NCBI GenBank assembly: GCA_023807065.1
Contig: JAJJLU010003919.1
Location: 1-24,488 of the forward strand
Direction of reading: 5' to 3'
DNA: 24,488 nt
Source: Isotricha intestinalis
Taxonomy: Eukaryota; Ciliophora; Litostomatea; Vestibuliferida; Isotrichidae
The notes beneath the pieces are model-generated. The model saw only the letters and a program-made list of their open reading frames with translations. It was not told where the DNA came from and made no database searches. Numbering within the stretch: position 1 is the stretch's first letter; each line of letters begins with the position of its first letter. Position numbers and translations under genes: made by a program. This document shows positions 1 to 9,669 of the stretch, piece after piece.

Positions 1-847
1 TGAATATTTTGCTTAATAATAATTTATTTTTTTTTTTTAAAGATATTAAATATATAAAAATATATTCAAAGATTAACTAATAATTAATGAAATACTTTAT
101 ATTTTTGAATAATTCATTTTTAATATTTGTTTGTTTAAAAGAATAAATCATTAATATTTTATATTATGACTGTTATCTGAGTTTTTGCCACATTTTCACC
201 ACAATTTGCACTTTTTAACATATTTTGCGACTTTTTGCCACATTTTTCCACTTTTGCCACATTTTTCCACTTTTGCCACATTCAGAAAATAGTAATATTT
301 GCTTTTTTTTAATATCATTATGACTTAATCCTTGGAAATGCATATATCTTATTAATCCTTTAAATTTTAATAAAAAAAAATATATTAATTCTACTTTTCT
401 TATTTCTTATTTCTTTTTTTCTTCTTCTTCTTTTTTATTTTGATTTAAGTCTTTTGTGTCGTTTACAAATTTTGAAAATTATTTCTTTGATAATATTGGT
501 ATCTTTTATTTTTTTTATTTGGATTTAAATCTGATATTTTTTTTGATGCTTCTTCTATTAAAATATCATCATATCCTAAATTAGTTTTTTCTATATTTAT
601 TATATATCTATCTCATTTAATTGCCTTATTATAATTAATAAATATTTTGTTAATAAAACAAAAGCTTTGTTATTTCTAAATTTAAATTTATCTATTTAAA
701 ATGATCGTAAAAATTATTTTTTAAAAATTAATTTATGTTATAAAAAATAAATATTAATAATTACGTATTATTATTAAATACATATAACTATATATTTTAT
801 TTTTTGGATAAATAAAAGCCATTTTTAAAACAATAAACTTCAAAAAA
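1..847. other. Gene-free left flank with one weak coding-like remnant
   Basis: No intact gene is seen here. The stretch is mostly A/T runs, plus a GC-richer tandem repeat listed separately. On the minus strand, about 672 down to 462, a reading frame with one internal stop gives a protein-like composition (for example DDILIEEASKKI and SDLNPNK) and ends at a TAA at 462-464. It may be the worn 3' end of a gene, but I recognise no family. The rest looks like ordinary AT-rich spacer and the 3' flank of the histidine kinase gene. Confidence 0.4.
184..281. repeat. Short tandem repeat, 19-bp unit TTTTGCCACATTTTTCCAC
   Basis: Two exact 19-bp units lie at 233-251 and 252-270, followed by a partial third unit at 271-281. 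Positions 184-232 hold diverged half-units of about 9-11 bp (TTTTTGCCACA, TTTTCACCAC, TTTTGCGAC). The C-rich text stands out sharply from the surrounding A/T sequence. The unit itself alternates two half-units, TTTTGCCACA and TTTTTCCAC. It is not a C4A2- or C4A4-type ciliate telomere repeat. Its role is unknown. Confidence 0.8.
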
Positions 848-2551
848 TCAAATTTTGGATTTTATAATTTTATAGAAAATTTCTTCTAAATGATTCATAG
901 ATAAAGGTTTATCAAAAAAACCATCAGCTCCAGAATCTTTAATATTAATTTCTTGTGAACTTTGAAGAAAAATTTTAATGTCATTCATTTCTAAAATATT
1001 TTTAAGTAATTTACAAGTATTTAAACCATTTAAAAAAGGCATATTCATATCCATAATAATAACATCAATTGGATTATCTTCTATTAAAAAAGAATATGCT
1101 GAATGTAAACATTCAATTCCATTTGGAACATAAAATATATCTGGAAGATTTTTATTTTTATTTTCAAAATATTGTATTATTAATTTCCTTATTGATAAAG
1201 CTGAAATAGAATCATCATCACAAATTATTATTCTAATATTATCATTATTTACATTTATATTAGAAGAAAATAAATTTTTTTCTCTTTTAGAATTATTTAA
1301 TTCTGTTTGAGATAAACTTCTTACAAAATGACCTTTTTTACCTATATTAACATTAATTAAACTTTTTACAACTCTAATATTTCTTTTACTTATTAAATTA
1401 CTTTTTTTAATTATTGTTTTAGAAGTTAAATTATTAGAATCCATTCTTAAATGGATATTATATTTTCTATTATTTGGAAGGGAAATTGTAGATTGTATTT
1501 TTCTATATATATTATTTTGATAATTAAAATTTAGTTTAAATGAATTTTGTTCATTTAAATTTTTAATACTTTCATTTTCATCATCGATTAATTCATCATC
1601 ATCATAAAAAATTGTATGAGTAAATTTATTTTCAAAATTAGGATCTAAATCTTTTAATCCAGTATTTATATCATTCATTAAATCTTTTAAATCATCATTT
1701 AAAAAAATAGAAGGATCAAATATATTTTCATTATCTTTAATATCAAACCAAAATTTAGAGCCTTTACCTCTTTGAGAAGAAAAGTTTATTTTTATATTAT
1801 TTGAAGATAATATTTCATTACAAATAAATAATCCTAATCCTGAACCATTTTTATTTAAAAATTGGTTTTTTTCTATCATATGAAATGGTTTAAATATTTT
1901 TCCCATTTCTTCTTCATTAAATCCTATTCCAGAATCAGATATTATTATTCTTATATTATTATCCTTTTTTTCTACTGATAATTCTATATATCCATTTATT
2001 GTAAATTTATAAGAATTTGATATTAAATTTATTATCACTTGTTTTAATCTCATTTCTGAAATTGCTTTTATTTTTTTATTATGAGGAATGTTATTTGTAT
2101 TTAATTTAATTTCAATGTTTTTTTTTTCAAATTTTGCTCTTGATTGAAACATTGTAACGCAAAAATTCAAAGCATTAATTAAATTAAATTCTTCATATTC
2201 TTCTTTATATTGTTTAATAGATTTAAATTTACCATCATTTTTACTTATTTGAGTAATTTCATATATTAAACTCATTCCAAAATCACAAAGACTTTTTAGA
2301 AAATTTAAATAAGAATCCTTTTCTATTTCATTTTCTTTAGAATTTTTATGATTAAATAATATAGAATCATCTCTATTCTCAATAAAAGAACATATAGTTA
2401 AAAAAATATTTTTTAATTCATGAGCACTTTTAGCTAAATATAAAGATTTAATTTTAAATTCATTTTGCATTTCAATTACCATATCATTATAATTATTTTT
2501 AGTTTGTGTTGTTGTCACTTTTCTAAATTCAGAACCAATAATAATTGACAT
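848..2551 (-). CDS. Soluble hybrid histidine kinase (HisKA, HATPase, receiver)
   Basis: This 567-residue two-component sensor kinase should autophosphorylate a histidine and pass the phosphate to its own receiver domain. The H-box SAHELKN places the phosphoacceptor at His44. The ATPase domain shows the N-box (N175 and N179 in INLISNS), the G1 box DSGIG at 206-210 and the G2 box GSGLG at 236-240. After a low-complexity linker (about 275-435) comes a complete receiver: acidic D445-D447, phosphoacceptor D501 in MDMNMP, S531/S532 and K548. I start it at the ATG at 2549-2551. The open frame runs 95 codons further upstream, but that part is the antisense of the neighbouring channel gene and is absurdly hydrophobic. 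With this start there is no sensor or membrane segment, so input must come from partners. Stop is TGA. Confidence 0.88.
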   Translation of the reverse strand: MSIIIGSEFRKVTTTQTKNNYNDMVIEMQNEFKIKSLYLAKSAHELKNIFLTICSFIENRDDSILFNHKNSKENEIEKDSYLNFLKSLCDFGMSLIYEITQISKNDGKFKSIKQYKEEYEEFNLINALNFCVTMFQSRAKFEKKNIEIKLNTNNIPHNKKIKAISEMRLKQVIINLISNSYKFTINGYIELSVEKKDNNIRIIISDSGIGFNEEEMGKIFKPFHMIEKNQFLNKNGSGLGLFICNEILSSNNIKINFSSQRGKGSKFWFDIKDNENIFDPSIFLNDDLKDLMNDINTGLKDLDPNFENKFTHTIFYDDDELIDDENESIKNLNEQNSFKLNFNYQNNIYRKIQSTISLPNNRKYNIHLRMDSNNLTSKTIIKKSNLISKRNIRVVKSLINVNIGKKGHFVRSLSQTELNNSKREKNLFSSNINVNNDNIRIIICDDDSISALSIRKLIIQYFENKNKNLPDIFYVPNGIECLHSAYSFLIEDNPIDVIIMDMNMPFLNGLNTCKLLKNILEMNDIKIFLQSSQEINIKDSGADGFFDKPLSMNHLEEIFYKIIKSKI

Positions 2552-2613
2552 TACTTCTTTAATAAAAATAAAATAAATAAAAAAAAATAAAATATAAATT
2601 AAAAGAAAAAAAT
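2552..2613. promoter_or_regulatory. 62-bp divergent intergenic region (shared promoter)
   Basis: Only 62 bp separate the ATG of the histidine kinase (-) from the ATG of the IP3-receptor-like channel (+). Both core promoters and both 5' leaders must fit here or extend into the opposite coding region. The text is almost pure A/T with no motif I can name. That it acts as a bidirectional promoter is inferred from position only. Confidence 0.45.
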
Positions 2614-5600
2614 ATGTCAGAAAATAATAATGAAGAAACATTATCAGAAATAGAAAAATATCATTCATTAATAACAACAAAGAGAAGAAATATGCAAGAA
2701 GAAGAAGAAAATGAATGTGAACAATTAATAAAAGTACATTTAAATATACCAGATTGTTCTTTAATGACAGAAGGTTATCATACAAAAAGAAGGAAATTTT
2801 ATTTTTGTCCTTGTGATCCAGATTGTCAAAATCCATTATGTTATATTTGTTTAAAAAAATGTCATTTTAATCATTGGAATAAATTAAATAAGAAAGTTGA
2901 TGAATGCATTACTGATAAAAGAAGTGCTGTTTGTCATTGTGGATTAAAAAATCATATTGTTAGTGAATTAATTAAAAATATTGAATTTATATATGTTGAA
3001 AGATGTCAATTTTTAGAATGGTCAATAACTTCAAATAATTATATTTATTATAATGATATTAATAATCCTGATGAAATATTATGTATGTTTTGTTATCATT
3101 ATAGAGGTCAACCTGAGAATTATATTAAAAAATCTGATGAATTATTATGTAGAAGATTAAAATGCTCTGATAGACATGATGATTATTTAGTTATTGCTGA
3201 AAAAATAGGGAAAATTATTTCTGAAGTACCTTTTAATTTTGAAAAATTAATTGAAATTCAATTTATTAATGTTATTCTTAAAAGTCATAAAAGCTTTGAA
3301 AATGGATTTCATAAAGTTAATTTAACTTTAAATTTTTTAAAAGATTCTATTTCAAATAAGGAAAAAAAAAATTTTGATTTTGATTATTTTGTTAATAATT
3401 CTCCTTTTATTAAGTCTTTGCAAACTTTATGTAAAATTTTAAATATTTGTCATTCAAATTATTATGTTTATCAATTTATTGATTTATCTGATTTCATTTT
3501 TCCTATTTTATTATCTAAATTTAATTTTAAAGGACAAGCAAGTATTTGGGAATTAAAAAATTATTTATTTCATTTATATCATGTTTTAAATTTTAAAAAA
3601 GATTTTGAAATTATTCCAAATTATTCTGTTAAAGATATAATAAATTTAAATCCTTTTCAAAGAATAATATATAGTAATTATATAAATTTATTTCCTGAAA
3701 TAGAAGAAAAATACTTTAATTTAAATAATGAAAAAAAAAATTATATAGATAATTTACTATTAGTATTAGAAAAATATAATAAAATAAAATATAATGATGA
3801 AAATAAATTTCAAATATTAAAAAGAATATTTGCAGAATGTAAAATATTTATATGCCACAATAAATTTACGCATGAACAATTATTTAAATATTTTTCATTA
3901 GTAGATGACATAGTATTAAATTATTTAGATACAAAAGACATAACATTATCATTCGGATATGAAAAAATGAAAATGATAAGTCAAATAACAAAAAGTTTAT
4001 TATATTTATCATATTATTTTAATGATAATATGTTAATGAAATTTTTTAATGGAGAAATTTCATTAACAGAATTAACATTTATTCATGCTAAAAGTGATTT
4101 AGTTAAAATGATATATAGAAATTGTTCTCATATAATATTAATTTGTAGAAGCATTCATGATGCTTGTTTTTCTTTTCATACTAATGAAATTAAAAATGAA
4201 AGTGAAAGATTTAATTATACTCAATCTAATATGAAAAAAGCTAGTTTAATTAGTGAAATTGATAAATTACAAAATAAAATATTATTTATGACTAATGAAA
4301 TGACTGGTTTAACTTTAAATTATCCTGACCCTTATATTTTCGGATTAAAAAAATTATTCAATGATAAAAATAATATTGTCTTTTTTAATTATATTAATGG
4401 GGTCTTTAGTGAAAATGAAAAAACTATTTTTGATGAAATGAAAGATATCTGTTGTTATTTGGAAAAAATATATAATAAATTTTATATTTTTGAAATTAAT
4501 TCTGAACAAGTAGAAGAAGAAGTTTATGAAAAAATTGAAGAATTTTTTAGAATTATTTCCAAAGAAAATTATGAACCTCCTTTTAATTTATTAGATGAAA
4601 ATAAGGAAAATAAGGAGAATAATAATACTTCAAGCTTTATTTCTAAAATAGTTAATAAAATAAAAAAAGGAAAAAATACAGAAGAAGAAAAAGAATATGA
4701 AGATTCTCATATTCAAATATTAATGAATTTTACTCCTATAGTAAATATAATAAATAAATCTTTGGAAATAATTTCAAAAGGTAATTTTTCAAATAATAAT
4801 CATTTAAAATATTTTAATAATATACTTAGATTTTATGGTTTTTATTTAAGTGAGAATATTGATAATTGTGTTCAATTTTTAAATTCAAGAATATTAAGAA
4901 TATTTACTTATATTAGTCCAGAATATATTGAAGGAATTGTTGATACATTACTTTATATTTCAAAAATTTTTAAAAGAAAATTAGAAACAAATATTACTGA
5001 AATAAAACCTCTTTTAAAAGTTTTAGAAGTTTTAATTAAAAAAATTTCAGAAACAAATAATTTTTCAATATTTAAAAAAATATTAAAAATATTAATGATA
5101 ATATCAAAGATTAAATTTCTTCATCCAGAAAATTCAATGAATAAAATAAGAAAAGCATTAAAACATATATTTTTTGAAAATAAAACATTTCAAAAATTTA
5201 GAAATATTCTATTAGAAACATGTCATGAAGAATTAGATGAAGAAGAAGAAAAAGAAGAATCAGAAAGACCAAAAACATTATCTGAATTAATTGAAGAAAA
5301 TATAATAATAGATGGTTATAATTTAGAAAATTTAACAATATTATTTACTAAATTTTTAAAAATAATAAATTACTTATTTGATGGAAATTCAACTTTAAAT
5401 GAACTTGATTTTTTAAGTAAAATATTTGAAAAAAAACAAATTCCATTAATTTTAAATGATAAAACTTTAAATTTACCTCTTAGAATTCAATTAATTAGAT
5501 TTTATAGATTAGCATATATTGATGTTTTAATTGAGTCTTCTAAAATGAAAGATTATTTAACTTTAATAGCAAATGATATTGAATTAAAAGAAGCTGAACA

Positions 5601-8600
5601 AAATTTTTCTAGTTTTATATTCATTCAAAATTTAATTAAAGTAGGAGATAATACACTTGATATGCATATTGATTGTGATTTATTAAATAATGAATTACAA
5701 TATTTTAATGAAATTGTTAAAAATAATACTAATAAAAATATTATTGCTAAATATTTTGAACAAGGTTTAGTTTTACCTTTATATGTTTTTATCAATAAAT
5801 ATATTTCTATTATTTATAAATTAAATGGAAATGAATATATTAAATTATATGAAATTGTTTTAAATTTTTTAGAAACAAAAAAATTTATTTTGGAAGAAGG
5901 AATTAAACTTGAAAATGAATTTGAAGAATCTTTAAAACAAAATAATGTTTTACAAGCTTTGACAAAAACAAGTTTAAATAAATTTTATATTTTAATGAAA
6001 AAAATAACTAAAAATCATAAAGATGAATTTAATGATTTAAAAGAAGATTTAAGAAAATTACAAGATGGAGCTAACATAGAAATATTAGATTATAAATTAA
6101 TATATTATTATTTTGAAAAACATATAATTCCTTTTGTTAAAATTGAAGGATTGCAAGATTTACAAGAAGAATTTACTAAAAAAACAAAATTTATTTCTTT
6201 TGAAGAAATAGATGAAAAAATAGATGAATTAAAAAAAGAAGGTAAAATTCAAAATGAATTTATGGAAAAAATGAATCAAGCTTTAATGTTATATGATAAT
6301 TATAAAATAAATTATATGGAAAGTTCACTCAGTCAAAATTTAACTGAAAAAAATGTAATTTATGATACAACTTATAGATCAATTTATTTAAGACCAATGT
6401 TTTATTTAATTAATAGTGAAAAATTATATATTAAATATAGAAGACAAAATTTATATCATATATTTCGATTATTACAATATGATACTCAAAATACACAAGA
6501 TGATATTTATAAATTAAGAAAATTAGACATCGAAAAATTTAAAATGGATAAAAAAAATAAAGAATTGAATCAAAATATTATAAATGAAAATATTGATAAT
6601 GATTTTTTCAATGATATAAGTCCAATAAATAAAAAAATAAATTTAAAAGAAAATAGTAATACAAGTTTAATTGCGATTAATAAAGAGTTAATTGATAATA
6701 AAATAAATATATTAAATCAACCTTTTTTTAAATCAAATATTAATTTACATTATATAATTCATTTATTTATGGAAAATTTCCTTTCTGTTATTTTTGCTAA
6801 ATATAATCCAAGTTCTTTTGCAAATCATGAAGATTATTTTATTGCATATATGTCAATTAAAATAATGAAATATTTATGCGAAGATCATAATATAAATTTC
6901 CAAACATTATTTTTTAAAAATATATTTGTTGATACTAATGAAGAACATTTAAATGTTTTTGATTTAATGATGTGTATATTAAATAAAATATTAATATTAT
7001 CTAAATGGAATGAAGTAAATTATGAAACTGACGAAAGTTCAATAACATATTTTTATGATTTGTTTTTTTGTGTGATGGAATTTTCAATTGAAATGATTCA
7101 AGGAACATCAAAAGACAATTTATTAAATATAATAGATTCAGTGGATGATAAAGAAAATACTCATTTTTTTAAATTTTTATATTATGCAAAGAAAGTTCTT
7201 CAAAATAATTATAATGATAATCAAACATTATATAAAGCTAGATTAGACATAGCAAATTTTATAACAGCTTTTGTAGAAGAAAGAAACACTCCAATTGAAA
7301 TAATAACTATATTAGAAAATATATTTAATCCTTTATTAGTTTTTGATTCAATTGTTGCCACATTAAAAAAATTGTATTTAAAAATTGAAGGATTAGATAA
7401 TAAATTGTATAATGAAATAGAATTTGATCAAAAAAAGTGTGAATTATTTATAAATAAATATTTTTCAGATAGTGAATTTAGTAAAAACCAAGAATTTGAA
7501 TTATCGAATAGAATGTTTTATTATGTAAAACAATTATCGTTTTATGATAATAAAGACGCCAAAAATTTATTATATGCAATTCAAAATTATACTCCTGAAA
7601 AAATATATGAATTAAAAAATTTAAGAAATAATGATTTAAATGATACAAATGATGCTTCTGAAAGTGTTTTAGTAGATTCAAGATTTTTTCAACATTATTT
7701 TGCTGCTAAATTTTTTGAAAGTATAACTAAAATTATTTGGATCAGAGGAGAAGATAAACAAAGTACAATGGTTTTATTTACTTTAGATCCTTCAGTTCAA
7801 TTTTTAAGTGAAAATTCAAAATTTGAATTTTATGAAAATGTTCCTAGGGATAGTCGATCTTCTAAATTATTCTCTTTAATTGAATATACAGATTATTTCT
7901 TCATTGAAATTAATCAAAATCAAAAAAAAATAAGTAATAATTTTGTGATGAAATTAATTAATAAAGTTAATTTATCTTATTTGGATTTATTTATTTATGT
8001 TTTGAATGTTGTCATTAATTTAGTTATTTATTCTTTAACTGATTATAAAGATAAAAATAATGATTTTAAAAAAGTTTGGAAAATAATTTTTCCTTTAGGA
8101 ATAGTACAATTAAGTTTAACAATATTAGCATTAACCTTTTGGTTTGTAACAAAATATAAATTATATTTTAAAATAGAAAAAATAAAATATAAAGCTAGTC
8201 TTCATATTAGTAAAGAAACTCCTTTATCAACAAGACAACATTTATATTTAGGTTTAATAAAAACTATATTTTCAAAAAGAGAAATGATAAATTTTATTTG
8301 GGATTTAATTTTTTCAATATTAGGAATATTAGGTTCAAATTTTATTTTTGTATATTCAATTCAATTGTTAATAATAGTAAATATATCATCAACATTACAA
8401 AGTATAACAAAAGCAATTGCAATGAGATATTTTCAATTATTAACTTTATTTATGTTTTTAATATTAGCAATATATATATTTTCAACAATAGCATTTTTTA
8501 ACTTTTCATCAGAATTTTTAAAAGAAAGAGAAGGAAATATAGAAAATATATGTGGAAGTTTATTTTATTGTTTTTTAACTCATATAGAATTTGGATTAAG

Positions 8601-9060
8601 AACAGATGGTGGAATAGGAGAACATATAGATAAAGTATCATATTATGAGAATAAAGGTTATTTTATGGGAATGTTTTTTTTTCAATTTATATTCTATTTA
8701 TTAATTATTGTTATTATGTTAAGTGTAGTTGGGGGAAGTGTTATTGATACTTTTGCTGAATTAAGGGAAAAAAAGTCAAGAATTTTAAATGATATGAATA
8801 ATGTTTGTTTTATTTGTAATGGTATTAGAAATGATATCGAAAAACAAGGAGAAATTTTTGAAGAACATATTGAAAAAGTACACTCTCTTTGGACTTATTT
8901 AGATTATATTATTGGACTCAAGTTTGTTGATCCTCAAGAAACTAATGCTATTAATTCTTTTGTTATTGAACAATTAAATGAAAAAAAAATTTCTTGGTTT
9001 CCTTCTTTTATTGATGAAAATGATAATGGAAATGAAAATAATGAGGATGAGGATAATTAA
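2614..9060 (+). CDS. IP3/ryanodine-receptor-family Ca2+ channel with N-terminal UBR-type zinc finger
   Basis: This 2,148-residue protein is a probable intracellular calcium-release channel. The C-terminal half matches the IP3-receptor family in order: a RIH-associated region (LCEDHNINFQTLF, about 1421-1433), the pre-S1 segment FTLDPSVQFL (about 1722), six membrane segments between about 1787 and 2044, a pore loop with LRTDGGIGEH (about 1995-2004), S6 running into DTFAELREKK (from 2045), and the cytosolic zinc site C2065-xx-C2068 with H2085 and H2090, then WFP near 2128. The N-terminus differs. Instead of the beta-trefoil/MIR ligand-binding core it has a UBR-box-like cluster: C65, C67, C71, C76, C79, C83, H84, H87 and CHCG at 107-110, as in UBR4-type N-recognins. 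The middle is helical and low in complexity. No intron is needed. What opens it is unknown. The channel assignment is strong; the UBR call is good by pattern. Confidence 0.87.
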   Translation: MSENNNEETLSEIEKYHSLITTKRRNMQEEEENECEQLIKVHLNIPDCSLMTEGYHTKRRKFYFCPCDPDCQNPLCYICLKKCHFNHWNKLNKKVDECITDKRSAVCHCGLKNHIVSELIKNIEFIYVERCQFLEWSITSNNYIYYNDINNPDEILCMFCYHYRGQPENYIKKSDELLCRRLKCSDRHDDYLVIAEKIGKIISEVPFNFEKLIEIQFINVILKSHKSFENGFHKVNLTLNFLKDSISNKEKKNFDFDYFVNNSPFIKSLQTLCKILNICHSNYYVYQFIDLSDFIFPILLSKFNFKGQASIWELKNYLFHLYHVLNFKKDFEIIPNYSVKDIINLNPFQRIIYSNYINLFPEIEEKYFNLNNEKKNYIDNLLLVLEKYNKIKYNDENKFQILKRIFAECKIFICHNKFTHEQLFKYFSLVDDIVLNYLDTKDITLSFGYEKMKMISQITKSLLYLSYYFNDNMLMKFFNGEISLTELTFIHAKSDLVKMIYRNCSHIILICRSIHDACFSFHTNEIKNESERFNYTQSNMKKASLISEIDKLQNKILFMTNEMTGLTLNYPDPYIFGLKKLFNDKNNIVFFNYINGVFSENEKTIFDEMKDICCYLEKIYNKFYIFEINSEQVEEEVYEKIEEFFRIISKENYEPPFNLLDENKENKENNNTSSFISKIVNKIKKGKNTEEEKEYEDSHIQILMNFTPIVNIINKSLEIISKGNFSNNNHLKYFNNILRFYGFYLSENIDNCVQFLNSRILRIFTYISPEYIEGIVDTLLYISKIFKRKLETNITEIKPLLKVLEVLIKKISETNNFSIFKKILKILMIISKIKFLHPENSMNKIRKALKHIFFENKTFQKFRNILLETCHEELDEEEEKEESERPKTLSELIEENIIIDGYNLENLTILFTKFLKIINYLFDGNSTLNELDFLSKIFEKKQIPLILNDKTLNLPLRIQLIRFYRLAYIDVLIESSKMKDYLTLIANDIELKEAEQNFSSFIFIQNLIKVGDNTLDMHIDCDLLNNELQYFNEIVKNNTNKNIIAKYFEQGLVLPLYVFINKYISIIYKLNGNEYIKLYEIVLNFLETKKFILEEGIKLENEFEESLKQNNVLQALTKTSLNKFYILMKKITKNHKDEFNDLKEDLRKLQDGANIEILDYKLIYYYFEKHIIPFVKIEGLQDLQEEFTKKTKFISFEEIDEKIDELKKEGKIQNEFMEKMNQALMLYDNYKINYMESSLSQNLTEKNVIYDTTYRSIYLRPMFYLINSEKLYIKYRRQNLYHIFRLLQYDTQNTQDDIYKLRKLDIEKFKMDKKNKELNQNIINENIDNDFFNDISPINKKINLKENSNTSLIAINKELIDNKINILNQPFFKSNINLHYIIHLFMENFLSVIFAKYNPSSFANHEDYFIAYMSIKIMKYLCEDHNINFQTLFFKNIFVDTNEEHLNVFDLMMCILNKILILSKWNEVNYETDESSITYFYDLFFCVMEFSIEMIQGTSKDNLLNIIDSVDDKENTHFFKFLYYAKKVLQNNYNDNQTLYKARLDIANFITAFVEERNTPIEIITILENIFNPLLVFDSIVATLKKLYLKIEGLDNKLYNEIEFDQKKCELFINKYFSDSEFSKNQEFELSNRMFYYVKQLSFYDNKDAKNLLYAIQNYTPEKIYELKNLRNNDLNDTNDASESVLVDSRFFQHYFAAKFFESITKIIWIRGEDKQSTMVLFTLDPSVQFLSENSKFEFYENVPRDSRSSKLFSLIEYTDYFFIEINQNQKKISNNFVMKLINKVNLSYLDLFIYVLNVVINLVIYSLTDYKDKNNDFKKVWKIIFPLGIVQLSLTILALTFWFVTKYKLYFKIEKIKYKASLHISKETPLSTRQHLYLGLIKTIFSKREMINFIWDLIFSILGILGSNFIFVYSIQLLIIVNISSTLQSITKAIAMRYFQLLTLFMFLILAIYIFSTIAFFNFSSEFLKEREGNIENICGSLFYCFLTHIEFGLRTDGGIGEHIDKVSYYENKGYFMGMFFFQFIFYLLIIVIMLSVVGGSVIDTFAELREKKSRILNDMNNVCFICNGIRNDIEKQGEIFEEHIEKVHSLWTYLDYIIGLKFVDPQETNAINSFVIEQLNEKKISWFPSFIDENDNGNENNEDEDN

Positions 9061-9669
9061 TTTTTTTTTTTATTTTATATATTTGTTTTTATTTTTTTTT
9101 CAATTGAATTTAATTAATTAAAGAATTAATTGATGATTCTTTTATTAATTGGAAAATGATTAATATTATTAATTCCATTTTAATTATCAATTCCTATAAA
9201 TTTGATATATTAATCATAGATTTTTTATTTTTATTTATTTATTATATGAATATTATTATTGATTTTTCTTAAATATTTTTTAGATTGAATAGAGATGTTG
9301 TCATCCATTTCTAGTATTTGATTTACAAGTTAACCAAAAAAAGTAACATTCTTTCAAAAAAATAATTCATCTTTAATAAAAATTATATTATTTTATCTTT
9401 ATGAATTAATATGATAATTTAAATAAAAATTTTAAATGTTTGTTTATTTTAATGATATTAAATTTACAATCTAAAATTCTAAAATTTATAAAATTTACTT
9501 ATTATATATTTTAAATTATTTTAGTCAAAAGTTATAATCTTTTGGAAAAATTATTAATTACATGTATAGACAAAACACATAAAATTTAAATCACATTAAA
9601 AAAACAATATATTTCCAAAAGAAAATTCTTCATTGATAAAAATTGAAAATTCGAGTATAATCAATTATA
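9061..9669. other. Gene-free intergenic stretch, 0.6 kb
   Basis: This is the 3' flank of the channel gene. It is A/T-rich with dense stops in all frames. No RNA gene, recognisable repeat or coding remnant is seen. It ends where the CDPK-like pseudogene begins on the minus strand. Confidence 0.6.

Noticed and set aside
184..281. Telomere repeat at the left end of a ciliate chromosome
   Set aside because: The unit is 19 bp and irregular, unlike the C4A2 and C4A4 types, and about 180 bp of ordinary A/T sequence lies outside it.
2552..2836. 95-codon hydrophobic N-terminal extension of the histidine kinase, looking like several membrane helices
   Set aside because: It is the antisense of the channel gene's 5' coding region plus the 62-bp spacer. 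A/T-rich antisense text naturally reads as Leu/Phe/Ile. The ATG at 2551 avoids the overlap and starts an ordinary kinase.
9061..9669. Inverted-repeat hairpins in the spacer after the channel gene (AATTAATT-type)
   Set aside because: At this base composition short A/T palindromes are expected everywhere; none has a long G/C-containing stem.
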